A stretch of 64,000 nt of DNA, taken from Riptortus pedestris (taxonomy: Eukaryota; Arthropoda; Insecta; Hemiptera; Alydidae). Below, piece by piece: positions 11,671 through 24,107 of the stretch. How positions within the stretch are numbered: position 1 is the stretch's first letter; each line of letters starts with the position of its first letter. Below the pieces are notes generated by a model that worked only from the letters and a program-made list of their open reading frames with translations, was not told the origin of the DNA and searched no databases. The translations under genes were made by a program, and so were the position numbers. The stretch is from NCBI GenBank assembly GCA_019009955.1, contig CM032232.1, positions 69,172,001 to 69,236,000 of the forward strand, written 5' to 3'.

Positions 11671-13084
11671 TAGTAACTATTGAAATAGATGGTCGAAACA
11701 GCGGAAGTGAAATTCGCAACACTAAAGGCTAAAGAGAAATCGCAGGCTAAAGCGTCAGATAAAATTATTTCGCAGACATTATGAGTTCATCAATTATTGT
11801 CGAAATCTCCCAATAAATAATTTGCTCTATGAAGCAAATGCAGTTTGACTTGACTCCTCCCTTTAGGTTTATGGTCTGGTTAGGAGAGACAATAAAGCCC
11901 TTCTTTATTGCTTATTGAATATGTTAATGGCTCTAATGCTATAGTTTGTATGGAGAGCGGGGCAGCATACAAATGGATGTTAAATTGCTTTATTACATAC
12001 ATCATTAATTGTATTAGCCCTGGCGTTGTAGATCTTGATGAGTTGAATGCAACAGGTTGTAGCGACCGTACACAGGCCGCGACCTCTCACTGGATGTTTC
12101 CACCATTACTCCAACCCCTTTGGTCCGGTTTCTAATAATTACTTAATTACTTGAGCAATGAACTTTTAATGAAAGATCCTTTAATAGTACAGTTCAGCTC
12201 CATTGGGAGAACGTTTCTCACTAAACGAATAACAGAAAACTTAATGCGCAGTGAATTAATTATACCTACAAAGGAGTAGCGAAATATGTGTGTGTGTGTG
12301 ATCGTTACTAAGCACGATATTATAAAAAAAAAAAAACACCCACAAAACTAGAGATAAAGTTCGTTAAAAGGAATTAAGTTACTAAACAACTCACATTCAG
12401 CGTAAATTCAAATTTTGTTTCCATAGGTTTGTAGGAAAACAATATGACCGATTATGTCCTGTTGACAGCCAGCAATTATTTTACGAAAAAAATTTTTCGT
12501 TTAAAACTCGAGATCTTTCTTAGTGGATGAAATCGGACTAGGAGGCGTGAAAAAAGAGTGAACTGCACATTCCCAAATATATCAGTACAAATATAAGATT
12601 TTATATAGATTATTTTAGATAGATTTATTTTTTTGATAAAGTAACTTTTACATTTTACAAAATTAAATAATTATTAAAATTTTTACAAAGCTAAGTTTTA
12701 TAAGTGTACAAAATGGACAAAACTAAATATAGATTGTTAGTAAATTTACAGCATGAGGGAAAAAATAAAACAAAAAAAAACTAAAAGAAAAACTATAAAT
12801 AGTTTGTAATAAAAACTGGAAAGAGGCAAAACTTATATTCTACGTACAGTGCTTGCTACATATAACTTTCATAATGGTAAATAATAGCTTTTATATTTCA
12901 TCAAATAATACATTATTTCTTGAATACTTAAAAACACCATCTTTAAATAATCTCAACATCATTTCTGTTAGAGATGTTACTAAGGGAACAACTTAAGTAA
13001 AACATTATTTTAATATAAATGGAAGTTCACTATCCTAATAGATGCTTTTAGTATCTTAGTAGACATTTTTCTTACTAATTCCTT
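11671..13084. other. Noncoding, weak family A traces
   Basis: No coding sequence recognised. Fragments around 12300-12330 (ATCGTTACTAAGCACGATAT) and 12527 (GAAATCGGACTAGGAG) look like decayed minus-strand family A core. About 43 bp at 12575-12617 recur, almost identical and inverted, at 18683-18725. Confidence 0.4.
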
Positions 13085-13450
13085 TTATAACAAGATCTTA
13101 CAAATATTGTACAGTCGACTTGCGTATAACTCTTCTTGATCCAAACAGTAATCCTTTAACTTCCCAATTTTCTATATTATACCGCATTGGGTTTAGATGT
13201 CTATTTTTTACTTCTTCTGCTTGTTTTTTACTTATTTCGAATCAAACTGTCTGAACAATAATTATGTCCTTGACTCCTTTTCTTAAATGGCAACAATATC
13301 GGCTCTTCTAGTGGACCCATATGATGAAGTACAACCGACTTCCTCATACATTTCCCACTCTGGTACCTTCTCAAAAGCTGTGCAGTTCCAAAATGTACAT
13401 TATGATAGTGTTATAGCATTATCTCCAAATATATCTACAATTTGTATTAC
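13085..13450 (-). pseudogene. Non-LTR retrotransposon C-terminal remnant
   Basis: Read on the minus strand, about 13410-13290 encodes a segment ending YGSTRRADIVAI, and about 13220-13085, in a shifted frame, encodes ENWEVKGLLFGSRRVI. That pair, STRRADIIAI followed by a 'WEV.GLLFGARG.I' block, is one I recognise from C-terminal regions of arthropod LINE polyproteins. Stops and at least one frameshift separate the two parts, so it is dead. No reverse transcriptase domain was found nearby, and the clade is not assignable. Confidence 0.5.
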
Positions 13451-14589
13451 CATTGTGGTATTATTTAAAAATTCCGAGCGTTTCTGTACTAACTCTTAAT
13501 TAATAAACTGAAAACATTTATTTTTATTTTTTTATGATAAGCTTTGTATGTCATTTTATAATCATTCTTCAAAGTAATCCGTATCAATTATTGATTTTAG
13601 TACATCTTGTTGTCCAAATACCAAATAGGTGTCCCTTTTCTGGTAAACCTTTGGTTTCTTGAGATCTGAGTCTTTAGGAGTTGCCAGCTATGCGTGCAGC
13701 TTGTTAGAGGAATGTCATTATCGAAGGTAAACCAAACATCTATCCAATATTCTAGGAGGGGGGGGGCTGTAACTAATCCCTGCCTTCAAAGATTAAAGGG
13801 TGTTAAAGGAATAAAGTAATTATATACCCCGAGATATTCCAGGTTTAATCAACTAATCCTTGGCTTTGCGCGCACTCCCTGTCTCAGAGAAAATGGAGTT
13901 CCTTGACGGTCTACTCCTTTAATAATATAAATGTAGAGGAGCTTTCAAAAGAGGTTTATGCTCAATTAGGCTGCCTTCTATAGACTAGTCAAATAATTGG
14001 TATAAAAAGAGTTATTCGATTATACCCTTATAAGAAAGTCACTTTGTTTATATTTTCCTTTCCAATTTGGCATTAAATATAAAACTTCATCACGCAGGTG
14101 CTGCGTAAACTAACGAGATTTCAGGACTGGTGACCTCATCTCACCATATATTCTTTATTTCTAAGTAAAAATACAATGTGTAGATGTGGGGATTTACTAA
14201 AGGCGGAAAACAAGGAAGTACTACTAGCTCACCTAATACTTGAGTTTGAGAAATTGTAGGGCATGAATAGTTTAAAAAACAACAAAGGAATGACTTACCT
14301 TCAACGATAGCAGCGCTCAGAAGATATTTTTCAACTAACTACACTCAATAATATCACTGGTTATTTATTATTTGAATCACTTCACACCAGAATGAAGATA
14401 AAACAACAAATAAAAAAGACAATAATAAATCTTTTCTGGCAATGAAGTGAAGAGAACCTCTACAAAGGAATTGTCAAATGGAAACAAACAGTTTAGCCAA
14501 TATCTTCAAGCCCAATGAATATTAGAAAAAACATGACTAAAATAAAAAAAAAACAATTAAATAATAAATGTTCTTTATAAAATAAATAA
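13451..14589. other. Mostly noncoding, one family A 5'-end scrap
   Basis: Nothing coding recognised. At 14081-14126 there is a diverged family A 5' terminus on the plus strand (CATCACGCAGGTGCTGCGT followed by AAACTAACGAGATTTC). A G9 run lies near 13757. Confidence 0.45.
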
Positions 14590-15261
14590 ATATTCCAATT
14601 TATATTAACACTAACAATTTTTATGTCAATCGTGCTAATGATTGTCACAAAAGAGAAAGATGGGGGGGGCATCGGAAATTTAATGGGGCGGTATTCTACA
14701 CAGTAAAAGTTATATAAAAACAATATTGGGTATTTAAGCTTGGAATACGACGTTTCATAATATATTCGCTTAATGCTTAGGTGCAATGGCTAAAAGTGGA
14801 AGTTCACTGAGGGCTGAAAACTAAAAAAACCAAATATCTCAGTTATTATTCAAGATACAGAATAAATGTATAGAACAAAATTTATAGTCAATTTAATTTT
14901 CAATAAGAGTCCTACTATACAATTTTTCGATCCGACGCAAAATAACGGAGATATTTTGAATTTTCAAAAATCCCTCCCTTTAAACCCCCCCCCCTCCCGC
15001 TGGTCCGATTTCAGCCATTAACGAATTTGATCTTCCTTTTTACATAAAACGATTAAATTCCGAGTTTGGTAACGATCAAACAAAAATTGCGACCGCTAGA
15101 GGGTTAACAGACAAATATATATATATATATATACAGTTTTCAACGGACCTCATTTTCGTCATCTACTAGGTAGGATCGATGGACATTTGAAGAAACATTT
15201 CGAAAATTCCGTCATGAGTACAACCTCAATAGCTGATTTCCCTGAAGGGAAATCTGATAAA
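14590..15261 (+). mobile_element. Family A element, long type, 5' incomplete
   Basis: Matches the long-type copy at 25872-26879 from the AAGATGGGGGGGG region onward, through ATTTTTCGATCCGACG, the C-rich run near 14986, TTGCGACCGCTAGAG, a short AT tract and the end TTTCCCTGAAGGGAAA + TCTGATAA. Its left boundary is uncertain. Confidence 0.65.
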
Positions 15262-15368
15262 ATATGTTTGGTATTAAAGCTTCAAATAATGTGGCTCATG
15301 AAATAACAGCTTATTTTTAATATGACATGAGTATGTATTGGTACTTTACTGAAAGCTGAAACTAAGAA

Positions 15369-15738
15369 AAGTCCCTCACGCAGGGGCTGCGTAAACTAAG
15401 CAGATTTCCCACGTGAAGTTTCACTCTCATCCGTTATCCGCCCCGATTTCATAAAAATGCAAATATCTCGATTAATATTAAAGATAGAGAATAAAAGTAT
15501 ATAACCATATTTATAGTACATTTAATTTGCAATAAGATTGATTCTATACAATTTTTCGATTTGACGTATAGTAACGGAAATATTTCGAATTTTAGAAAAT
15601 CCTCCCCTCTAAACTCTCCCTCCCACTGGTCCGATTTCAGCCACTAATGCACGTGATCTTTCTTTTTACATAAAATGACTAAATATTGAGTTTGGTAACG
15701 ATCAAACAAAAATTGAGACCGCTAGAGCAGTAGCAGAG

Positions 15739-15800
<62 letters not shown>

Positions 15801-15848
15801 CTGTTACCCCTCTAGCGGTCGCAATTATTGTTTAATCGTTACCAAACT

Positions 15849-15927
<79 letters not shown>

Positions 15928-16053
15928 CATTTTGAACGGACCTCAGTTTCGTCATCTACTACGTACGATCATTGGACATTTGAAGAAAAATGTCGAAAAC
16001 TCCGTCATGAGTGCAACCTCAATAGCTGATTTCCCTTAAGGGAAATCTGCTAA
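15369..16053 (+). mobile_element. Family A element, full length (685 bp)
   Basis: Both termini are present: 5' AAGTCCCTCACG with the ACGCAGGGGCTGCGT hairpin and AGCAGATTTCCC, and 3' TTTCCCTTAAGGGAAA + TCTGCTAA. Its centre is unusual: the core segment GTTTGGTAACGATCAAAC recurs inverted on the far side of an (AT)n tract, followed by more AT and a (GATA)n run. Inserted in an A-run of another family A copy. Confidence 0.85.
15684..15926. repeat. Inverted repeat around (AT)n, then (AT)n and (GATA)n
   Basis: Arms of about 55 bp (15684-15740 and 15796-15852) are near-complementary, spaced by about 55 bp of AT dinucleotides. A second (AT)n tract and about eight GATA units follow (15893-15926). Confidence 0.8.
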
Positions 16054-16221
16054 AATGCTAATATATCGGTTAATATTCAAGATACAAAAAAAAAAAATGT
16101 ATGTAACACCATTGATAGAAAATTAAATTTGCAATAAGAATGGTTCTCTATAATTTTTCGATCGGACTCATAAGGAGATTTCTTAATTTTTATTTCGCAA
16201 TTATTCTATATCTTAAAGCAG

Positions 16222-16371
16222 TTTAGCAGATTTCGCTTAAGGGAAATCAGCTATTGAGGTTGTACTCATGACGCGGTTTTATACATTTTTCTTCAAATGT
16301 CCATCGATCCTACCCAGGAGATGACGAAAATGAGGTCAGTACAAAACTGTATATATATATAGATATATAGA

Positions 16372-16424
<53 letters not shown>

Positions 16425-17207
16425 CTGTTACCACTCTATCAGTCACAATTATTGTTTAATCGTTACCAAAATCGATATTTAGTCGTTTCATGTAATAAGA
16501 AAGATCAAGTTCGTTAACGGCTGAAATCGGGCCAGGGGGAGGTGGGGTTTAAAGGGGAGGATTTTCGAAAATTCGAAATATCTCCGTTACCATAGGTTGA
16601 ATCGAAAAATTGTATAAAACTAATTCTATTGCAAATTAAATGTACTATAAATATTGTTATATACATTTCTTCACTATCTTGAATATTAACCGAGATATTT
16701 GCATTATTCAGTTTTCAGCCACCACCAAACCCCCACTTCTGCACATGTTACATTAACAATACTCTGCTACATAATAAATCACATTATTCGAAGCATTCAA
16801 GAGACCTTTATTATACGTGATACATGCAAATATTTCCTGGTGACCCCCCCCCCCCGTCTTAAGGTTTTCGTCTGCTAAAAATTGATTGATGAAGATAACA
16901 ATTATTCTGACTTATTATTAATTACAGTACTAGATATCGTAAATAGTTCTCAATAAAATTAATATTTTATATTCTGATATATTTCAGTAATTGTTTTTCT
17001 TTCCGGTGTTAGGTGGGCTGACCCGTTTGTTTACATTTCTAACCTAACGCTTCCTGTCGGCAGGTAATTGAAATTGGATGAAACATTTCTTATTACCGTT
17101 TGTTTTTATTCTCGGTGGTGTTGTGTTACCAGCATGTAGATTTATCTATTACTAAACTACACGAGGGAAATCTGCTTAGTTTACACAGCCCCTACGTGAC
17201 GGACTTT
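16222..17207 (-). mobile_element. Family A element, long type, full length (~986 bp)
   Basis: On the minus strand it runs from AAGTCCGTCACG (17207) to CTGCTAA (16222). Its extra ~400 bp near the 5' side match the long-type copy at 25872-26879, including TTCCTGTCGGCAGGT and GTGACCCCCCCCC. Central (AT)n at about 16354-16420. Confidence 0.8.
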
Positions 17208-18370
17208 TATGATTGGCATCCATTAGATTGTTAAGTGCACGATAAATTGACAGGTTTCTTTAGAGATACCCTGAATAATTTATAAATATTTTTATTAAAA
17301 AGTAACGAGACATAATCATAAAAGTAAAACTATATTTTCTCTGTTCTGTAATGTCAGACTGATATCCTCTCACATGCCGTTCCCTAACAACCTGTTAGCT
17401 AGAACACTTCAGAAATCATATTTGACATGAAAGCTATATAAATATATATAAATAGTCTATTATAAACAAAATTGATATTAACTCTGGGGTTACTGAAGGA
17501 AAGAAATGAAAAGAAAATACAACTTCGTATACAGTACAATCACAAGAAATATATAGAAAAATACACACACTACTTTCTTCGCTGGAATGCACAAGAACTT
17601 CTGTTATTGCCTTATGGACGGAATGCACCTAGGAAAAATTTAATAATTTAGTTTTTTGGGAGTCGCACTTGCCGCCACCTGAACGGAGGTGCTTTGGTTA
17701 TTAGCCCATAATAACAAGAAGACATATACTTCGTACTTGGTAGATGTGCCCTGCATTATGCCTTAATTTAAAATGTCCCAATGGTATACGAGGGCTTCGT
17801 GTTAGGGGTGTTTGGATTCTTGAAATGGGATTTTCGTACTATAGTGTAGCCGTGTCTGTAACTTGGTCTGTAAAGAACGAGGCTTGATACCCAGGAGATA
17901 CGGAGGGCTTGAAAACAATTCCTCTCAAACAAACTGAATTAAATTATTGAACCCTATTTCATTATTCCAGTAGCATCTTATTTTGCTCACGATTACGGGT
18001 AGACGCCGGGGAATAGTTACGAATGAAAGCTGTAAGCCCATTAATATTCTAGCTAAAGAAGATTTAGTTTTCCATTGGGAATCTGAAAACTAGGTATCCT
18101 ATTTGCACCAACCCTCATTTCTATTAATGAGGTGGATCCATGCACCCCCACTCAGAACTATTTTGATTATATACCACCGAAGCATCATGGCCAAATTTTG
18201 CACTTGATTCTAAAAATGATAATCTATGCAGACCTCTAATTTCCTATATGCTTTTTAACTCTAAAAATGAAATTTTAATTACCATTACGTTAACAGCAAT
18301 ATTTTTTTTTTGTGATTCATTCGAGGTTTGTTTAAGGGATTGAGCGATTATAAGGGGAGAGAGCTGTTTA
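17208..18370. other. Noncoding, nothing recognised
   Basis: No repeat family from this window and no convincing coding frame. The minus frame at 17434-17628 is hydrophobic but unrecognised. Confidence 0.45.
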
Positions 18371-18628
<258 letters not shown>

Positions 18629-19497
18629 GGGAAAACTCTACAGGAGAGACACAGTAGTGCATTAGTTTATCAACAACATAATTCTATCTAAAATAATCTA
18701 TATAAAATTTTATATTTGTACTGATATTTGCCATTAAACTATGAAGAACATATAAGAATATTGGGTCCAGAATAAGAACTATTATATTTGTTGTATTTTA
18801 CCAATAATAATCGTATTCTGGGATTACTAATGGCCATGACCCTACCTAAAGAGTACTTGAAATTTTTCAGTCTTTATTAATCTCTTTTTATATTTCAACA
18901 AAGCGTCCATATTTGCGTCAGCCCATAAACTTTTTAATGACTAAGAAATGTTTGAGATCTGAAATTGGAGCTAACAAAGCTGACGCAAGTAACACGGAAT
19001 TCCACTTCGCATAAACTTTTTAATTTTCTCTAAACCTTGTCATTGTACATTTAATGTCTACGGTTTATACCATATCATTTATGGTTACCGTGCACTTTAC
19101 ATATGCATACTGCATACAACAAAATAATTGGAATGGAGTTATAATAAAGAAGGAAAACTTCAGGAAAACTAGTGGCCGATGAAAAAAGCGGCTCTTCAGA
19201 TGTGACTTATCCCTGATAACTGTTAGTCTTGCTGACATGGGAAGTTAAATCTAAAACAAATCCGTTCCTTTTTATTTGTCATTAAAGTTACAATTTATTT
19301 CCAACCAGTGGGTGATTGGAAATAAAGTATAACTTTTTTTATTATTGTTACATCAGCATTAACCAGCAAATGCTCAAACATGGAAAAAGGAAAATTATGA
19401 TATTTTAGTTGTGTCTAATGACTAACAATATCATGTACCCATTCTCAATACCAACAAGTTTTAAGGGGATCTTTTCTGTTTTAAGTTTAATTATTCA
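18629..19497. other. Noncoding, nothing recognised
   Basis: Apart from the short block shared with 12575-12617, nothing is recognised here. Confidence 0.45.
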
Positions 19498-20420
19498 AAA
19501 GTCCGTCACGCAGGGACTGCGTAAACTAAGCAGATTTCCAGCGTGAAGTTATACAATAGAGAAATCTCCATGCGAGTGCCGAACAGTTACGGAAACGGAG
19601 CCCCAGTTCATGTATGGAGTTGTCTGCACCTCAAATTATTAATTGTATAGAGGAATTATTTATTATGTGTATTATGTATTGATTTTTGTATTTGCACGAA
19701 AACCCAAATAAATAGTTAAATGTTAATATTAAAGATACATTAAAAATGTATGTAACAACATTGATAGAAAATTAAATTTGCAATAAGAATGGTTCTGTAT
19801 AATTTTTCGATGTGACTCATAAGGAGATTTCTTAATTTTTATCTACTAAAGGGGCTGCGTAAACTAAGCATATTTCCAGCGTAAAGTTATACAATAGAGA
19901 AATCTCCATTCGAGTGCCGAACAGCTACGGAAACGGCCGAACTAACTTTCGGCGGAAACGAATAGAAGCGACCATAGCTCGTCCGTTATACTTAATAAAA
20001 ATGCAAATATTTCGGTTAATATTTAAGATAGAGAATAAATGCATATAGCAATATTTATAGTAAATTTAATGTGCAATAAGATTGGTTCTATACAATTTTT
20101 CATTCCAACGTATGTATAGTAACGGAGATGTTTCGGATTTTCGAAATTCCCCCCTCTAAACCCCCCCCCCACTCGTCCAATTTCAGCCTTTAACGAACTT
20201 GATCTTTCTTTTTACATAAAACGATTAAATACCTAGTTTGCTGACAATTAAATAAAAATTGCGACCGGTAGAGTGTTGACAGAAAAATGTATATAGTTTT
20301 GAACGGACCTCATTTTCGTGATCTTCTGTATAGGATCGTTGGACATTTGAAGAACTTTTTTCAAGAATCCCGTCATGTGTACGACCTCAATAGCTCATTT
20401 CCCTTAAGGGATATCTGCTA
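19498..20420 (+). mobile_element. Composite family A element with two 5' ends
   Basis: A family A 5' end with hairpin and subterminal repeat lies at 19498-19600. Then come unrelated bases and a core piece (19720-19845), then a second 5' region starting AGGGGCTGCGTAAACTAAGC at about 19848. That second copy runs through the core (C10 run near 20161) to a diverged 3' hairpin, CCCTTAAGGGATATCTGCTA. The second copy lacks the outermost 5' bases. Confidence 0.75.
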
Positions 20421-21423
20421 CAATGGCCTATAATCTGAGACATAATTACTCACCATTCATTATTACTTTCTGTGTAGAGTTGCTACGATAGCCAAGTCGA
20501 CAGTTATTCCAGAATGATTATTTTTCCTCTTGTTTCTTATAATTAGGTGACTTCATTTATTAGGTTATCCATAAAATAAAGCATTAGCACTAACTGTCTA
20601 CTAACAATAAGAGAAATAACACAAATACTCTTCATTATAACTATCTAAAAGGCGACATTAAAATATTAATGAAACCTGATAAAAGCACGGAAATAAAAAT
20701 TATAAATGAACAAAAAATAAACTTGAATTCAAAATAAATTAATTCGAATGGTAGGAAGTGGTAATTGTGGGTAGACGAGTTTTAACAGCCCCAGTAATCA
20801 AGACGAGAAGCAAGATTGATCTTGTTTAAATAGAGCATTTATTTTCTATTCTAAGGGTAGCCCTTTCCTCATCGCAGGGCTGCCAATTTTCTTTGGCTGA
20901 AGAGCAAGCCTTTTGGGCATAATATTTATCTTTGATATCCATCCATTACTAAGAAATGTCTAATACTTTTTTCCCTTTCTGCCAGGAAATATATTTTAAA
21001 TTGAGTTTTAGTATATACAACATGTATTTTCCTAGACAACTTATTAAATGAAAATGAAAAAGAGAAACACCACAAGAATGTTGCTTAATAAATGCATATA
21101 TACATTTTATCAAATATCTATTTGGCCTCCCTACTTAAGAAATCCTTACACTGAATTTATAAGAATATCTTCAGATACTGTAGATAAACATTGCCACTCA
21201 CTGGAAAAGCCCCCTCCTTATAATACCTGCTACACTATATTTTAGCCTTACGATGTTGAATGATAAATTAGCTTCGTTTAAAAAAAAGGTTTTTAGTCTA
21301 ATTTAAGAAACAGTACGCCTTTTACGTCTGTTGACAGTTCTTGAAATCAGTATGGTTACACTCCAAATTGTATATATTCCTCATATAAATTAATAATTTC
21401 GCATTTAATGAAATGTAAATTAT
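20421..21423. other. Noncoding, nothing recognised
   Basis: About 1 kb, AT-rich. The open frame at 21048-21245 is not recognised. Confidence 0.45.
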
Positions 21424-21471
21424 TACGAGTACGACCTCAATAGCTGATTTCCCCTAAGGTAAATCTGCTAA
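21424..21471 (+). mobile_element. Family A 3'-end fragment
   Basis: Only the last ~48 bp: GAGTACGACCTCAATAGCTG, a degenerate hairpin and CTGCTAA. Confidence 0.7.
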
Positions 21472-21730
21472 TAACCAATCAACTTTGAGCAATGAAATCT
21501 CATTAGAAGATTTGAAATATCGGGGGAACAAATTATACACCCCCAACACATTTGTGGTTATATCTTTGATTTTTTACTCGTGAGGATATATATATAGGTG
21601 TATATTCTATATCTTCAATGAACCCTTATGATCACTATCGGAACGTATTTTTTTTTATTTCATTGGAAGGGTTAAACCCTCCATCTCAAAAATGGGTTTT
21701 TCCTTTAGAAATATTTTTAATTTCTATCTA

Positions 21731-21961
21731 GGGCGCTCAGGTTAGCCATGTGAGTTAAAGCGTTAGTCTTAATCTCACATGGTAAACTTAGAGTGGCGAG
21801 TTCGAGTCTTGCCTGGGCAAAGGAAATTATTTAGTGACGGTATGCATTAAATAACATCCTAAGTCCCACCCTGGCTAGAAAAGGGTGGTAACCTGTAGAT
21901 AACCCGTCCAAATTAGCCTAAGTTGCAAAAAGTGGACGTTAATAAATAATAATAATAATTT
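21731..21961 (+). mobile_element. Family S tRNA-derived SINE, longest plus-strand copy
   Basis: The 5' ~85 bp are tRNA-like: an A-box-like TAGCCATGTGAGTTAAAGCG and a B-box-like GCGAGTTCGAGTC, resembling a tRNA-Leu/Ser head. A body with CCCACCCTGGCTAGAAAAGG and GTAACCTGTAGATAACCCG follows, then AAAGTGGACGTTAATAAAT and a TAA-rich tail. RNA polymerase III-type internal promoter plus simple 3' tail defines a SINE. The partner LINE is unknown. Confidence 0.85.
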
Positions 21962-22440
21962 ATATCAATCTACCTATATGTATATACATAATATTGGGAC
22001 ATAGAAGTGGTCCCCCAAAACAAATTACTTACTGAGTATCTTTTCTGTTTTAGTGTATTTTTTTACACGGCACATCCATTCTATGTGGGGCGCTTTAGTG
22101 AATTAGACAAATTAGATATGGTTTAATGCGAGGTTAATTTCTTCTTCTGAAAATAGATGCAAAATCAAAGTTGGAGAGCCCATTGTTGATAAATCTCTAA
22201 TGGTTGGCTTTATAACAGCTGTTGTTCAACGCGGCATTAAATGAAGACAAAGGCCTGAGGTCAGTGCATTACCAGAGATACAACCCCTGTAGCCATGCAT
22301 TTAAAAGCCACAGCTCCAACGATATTAACCTACCAACCTCTCGTGTAAAGTATTTTATTTGAGCTGTAACCATATAGTACATTTTAAATAAAACGTTACC
22401 GATAGTACTGAATAATATTTTGAATTTGTACTAAAAAAAA
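21962..22440. other. Noncoding, nothing recognised
   Basis: AT-rich sequence after the SINE. No feature recognised. Confidence 0.45.
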
Positions 22441-22484
22441 AAAAAAACAGCTAATTTTGGTGGCTACATCATAATCGAATTTAC

Positions 22485-22545
22485 TAATTTGCATGCATTA
22501 AGCATAACTCATATTTGCATGCATTAAGTAATTAATGCATGCCTC
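22485..22545. promoter_or_regulatory. Octamer/homeodomain-like site cluster with palindrome
   Basis: Two ATTTGCAT octamers (22487-22494 and 22513-22520) sit in a repeated ATTTGCATGCATTAAG. The second merges into a perfect 11-bp inverted repeat, GCATGCATTAA / TTAATGCATGC, with a GTAA spacer (22517-22542). The pattern resembles POU/homeodomain binding sites; use as an enhancer is speculation. Confidence 0.3.
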
Positions 22546-22949
22546 AAGTTCTACTATTTCTGATATGTAATTATTGCCACTGAAGCTTAAAGCCAAATAA
22601 AAAACTGCGCTAAAAATGAGGTAATATTAAGTTCCTTTTACAGGAAGGGTAATATCATGTTTCATAAAAGAAACCACTTAAATATAGAACCCTTTGAAGA
22701 AAGTTAATCCAACTTTATGGAACTCCACTGGATTATTCCCCTATCAAAGTGAGAAAACGAATAACTAAAACCAATTCAAGTGAGTTATCACTGAAGTAAT
22801 ACAAATTTGAAAAACTCAAAGTTGATTTCTTTCAGGTGGAAGTGATTCTACTTCCGGTATGATTGAAGAAAAGGGTAAAAACGACCTCATTAACGATTTA
22901 TTATATTCAACTTTAAATATATATATTCAATTAAGATTTTACATTCTTG
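22546..22949. other. Noncoding, nothing recognised
   Basis: No coding or repeat signal recognised. Confidence 0.45.
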
Positions 22950-23327
22950 TCTCAAAAATGTTTATTTTATCTATATCATACTCGATATTTAACCCTTTCA
23001 GTCATATGTAAACATCATATATGTTTTTAGCTAAAATCGGATGTGGATAAGAGGAGGGAGGAATGTGGAAAATTCTAAATATCTCCGCTATTATAAGTCG
23101 GTAAAATATTGATGGTCTACAATTGTTGTTCTATACATTTTTTGTTACTAAACTATTAAGCGAGTTATTCGTATTTTCCTATTCAGCCTTCAGTAAACTA
23201 TCACTTCTACTCATCGGATTTTTACAGAGAAATAGAAATTACATGGTGAGAAAAGATCAATATAGCATGTCACACCAGAAAGTACGAAATCTGCTTAGTT
23301 TATGCAGCCCCTGCGTGACGGACTTTT
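22950..23327 (-). mobile_element. Family A variant, 5' part
   Basis: From 23327 inward on the minus strand: AAAAGTCCGTCACG, the CTGCGT hairpin half with ATAAACTAAGCAGATTTC, then modules shared with 5455-5776. No 3' hairpin found. Confidence 0.65.
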
Positions 23328-24107
23328 CTTGTTTTTACTCCAAATTTGATTTCACGTTCAATCGGTGTACTTACTGTCTCAATGTATTGGTCTTCACGAA
23401 GGACAGATGTTGGGCAAATTCAGAAACTTTTCTGTGGTAGAATACTATCTTTTGAAGGAACATTTTTGAGGGAAGAAATCATTTCTGGATAAGCCGGTAC
23501 CAGCTTGTTCTAATTTGTTTCCAATTATCTCTGAAAGATGCTTGATAAAAGGAGTATGGCAAATTGGCACATGACCCTTTTTACTATGTGAATTTTTTGA
23601 TAGTTCTTCTCCGTTTTCTCCTGAGGTCGCTTTTCTTTGAGGCCACTAATTGTCATTTTATCCATTTGTAAACGACAAATACTTAAAGTAACCTTATTCA
23701 TGCCAGAAATCATCATCTGGCAGGACAACATTGATAAACATGTCAATTAAAAGCGTAAAGCCTGACATTTCATTTTAGACGCCCAAAAATGTAAATAACC
23801 CTCTTTTTTGACATCTAGAGATGATACATATAAGTTTATGATATATTTCAAGAAGTGATTAAGCTCATCCGCTCCCTCTCCACTTTGGATGATATTGTTA
23901 TTTTGTTTAATTTGATTATCAAAAGGGTTGTGGGATGAAATTATGTGGGTGGCAGAAAAAAATGGTGGGGTAAGTCATAATAGCTACTTTTTCAATAACG
24001 AAGACATTACAGAAAAATCTTTTATTCGTGTTGATCTTATTTAATAGTCGACATACTAAAGTTACCTTTAATCTAAACAAGTATGGGTTATTATAATCTT
24101 TGTATAC
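23328..24107. other. Mostly noncoding
   Basis: No secure feature. A minus-strand frame at about 23640-23440 gives VPICHTPFIKHLSEIIGNKL, vaguely like the linker of Penelope-like proteins, but too weak to call. Confidence 0.4.

Larger units (their letters stand above)
15262..16221 (+). mobile_element. Family A element split by a second family A element
   Basis: Outer pieces 15262-15368 and 16054-16200 are adjacent modules of one copy (…CTGAAAGCTGAAACTAAG and …ATATCGGTTAATATTCAAG). They are separated exactly by the full-length copy at 15369-16053. 16201-16221 is unassigned sequence before the next copy. Confidence 0.6.

Noticed and set aside
23440..23746. Minus-strand segment VPICHTPFIKHLSEIIGNKL as a Penelope-like linker
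   Set aside because: The resemblance is weak, frames shift, stops intervene and no reverse transcriptase or GIY-YIG block adjoins it.
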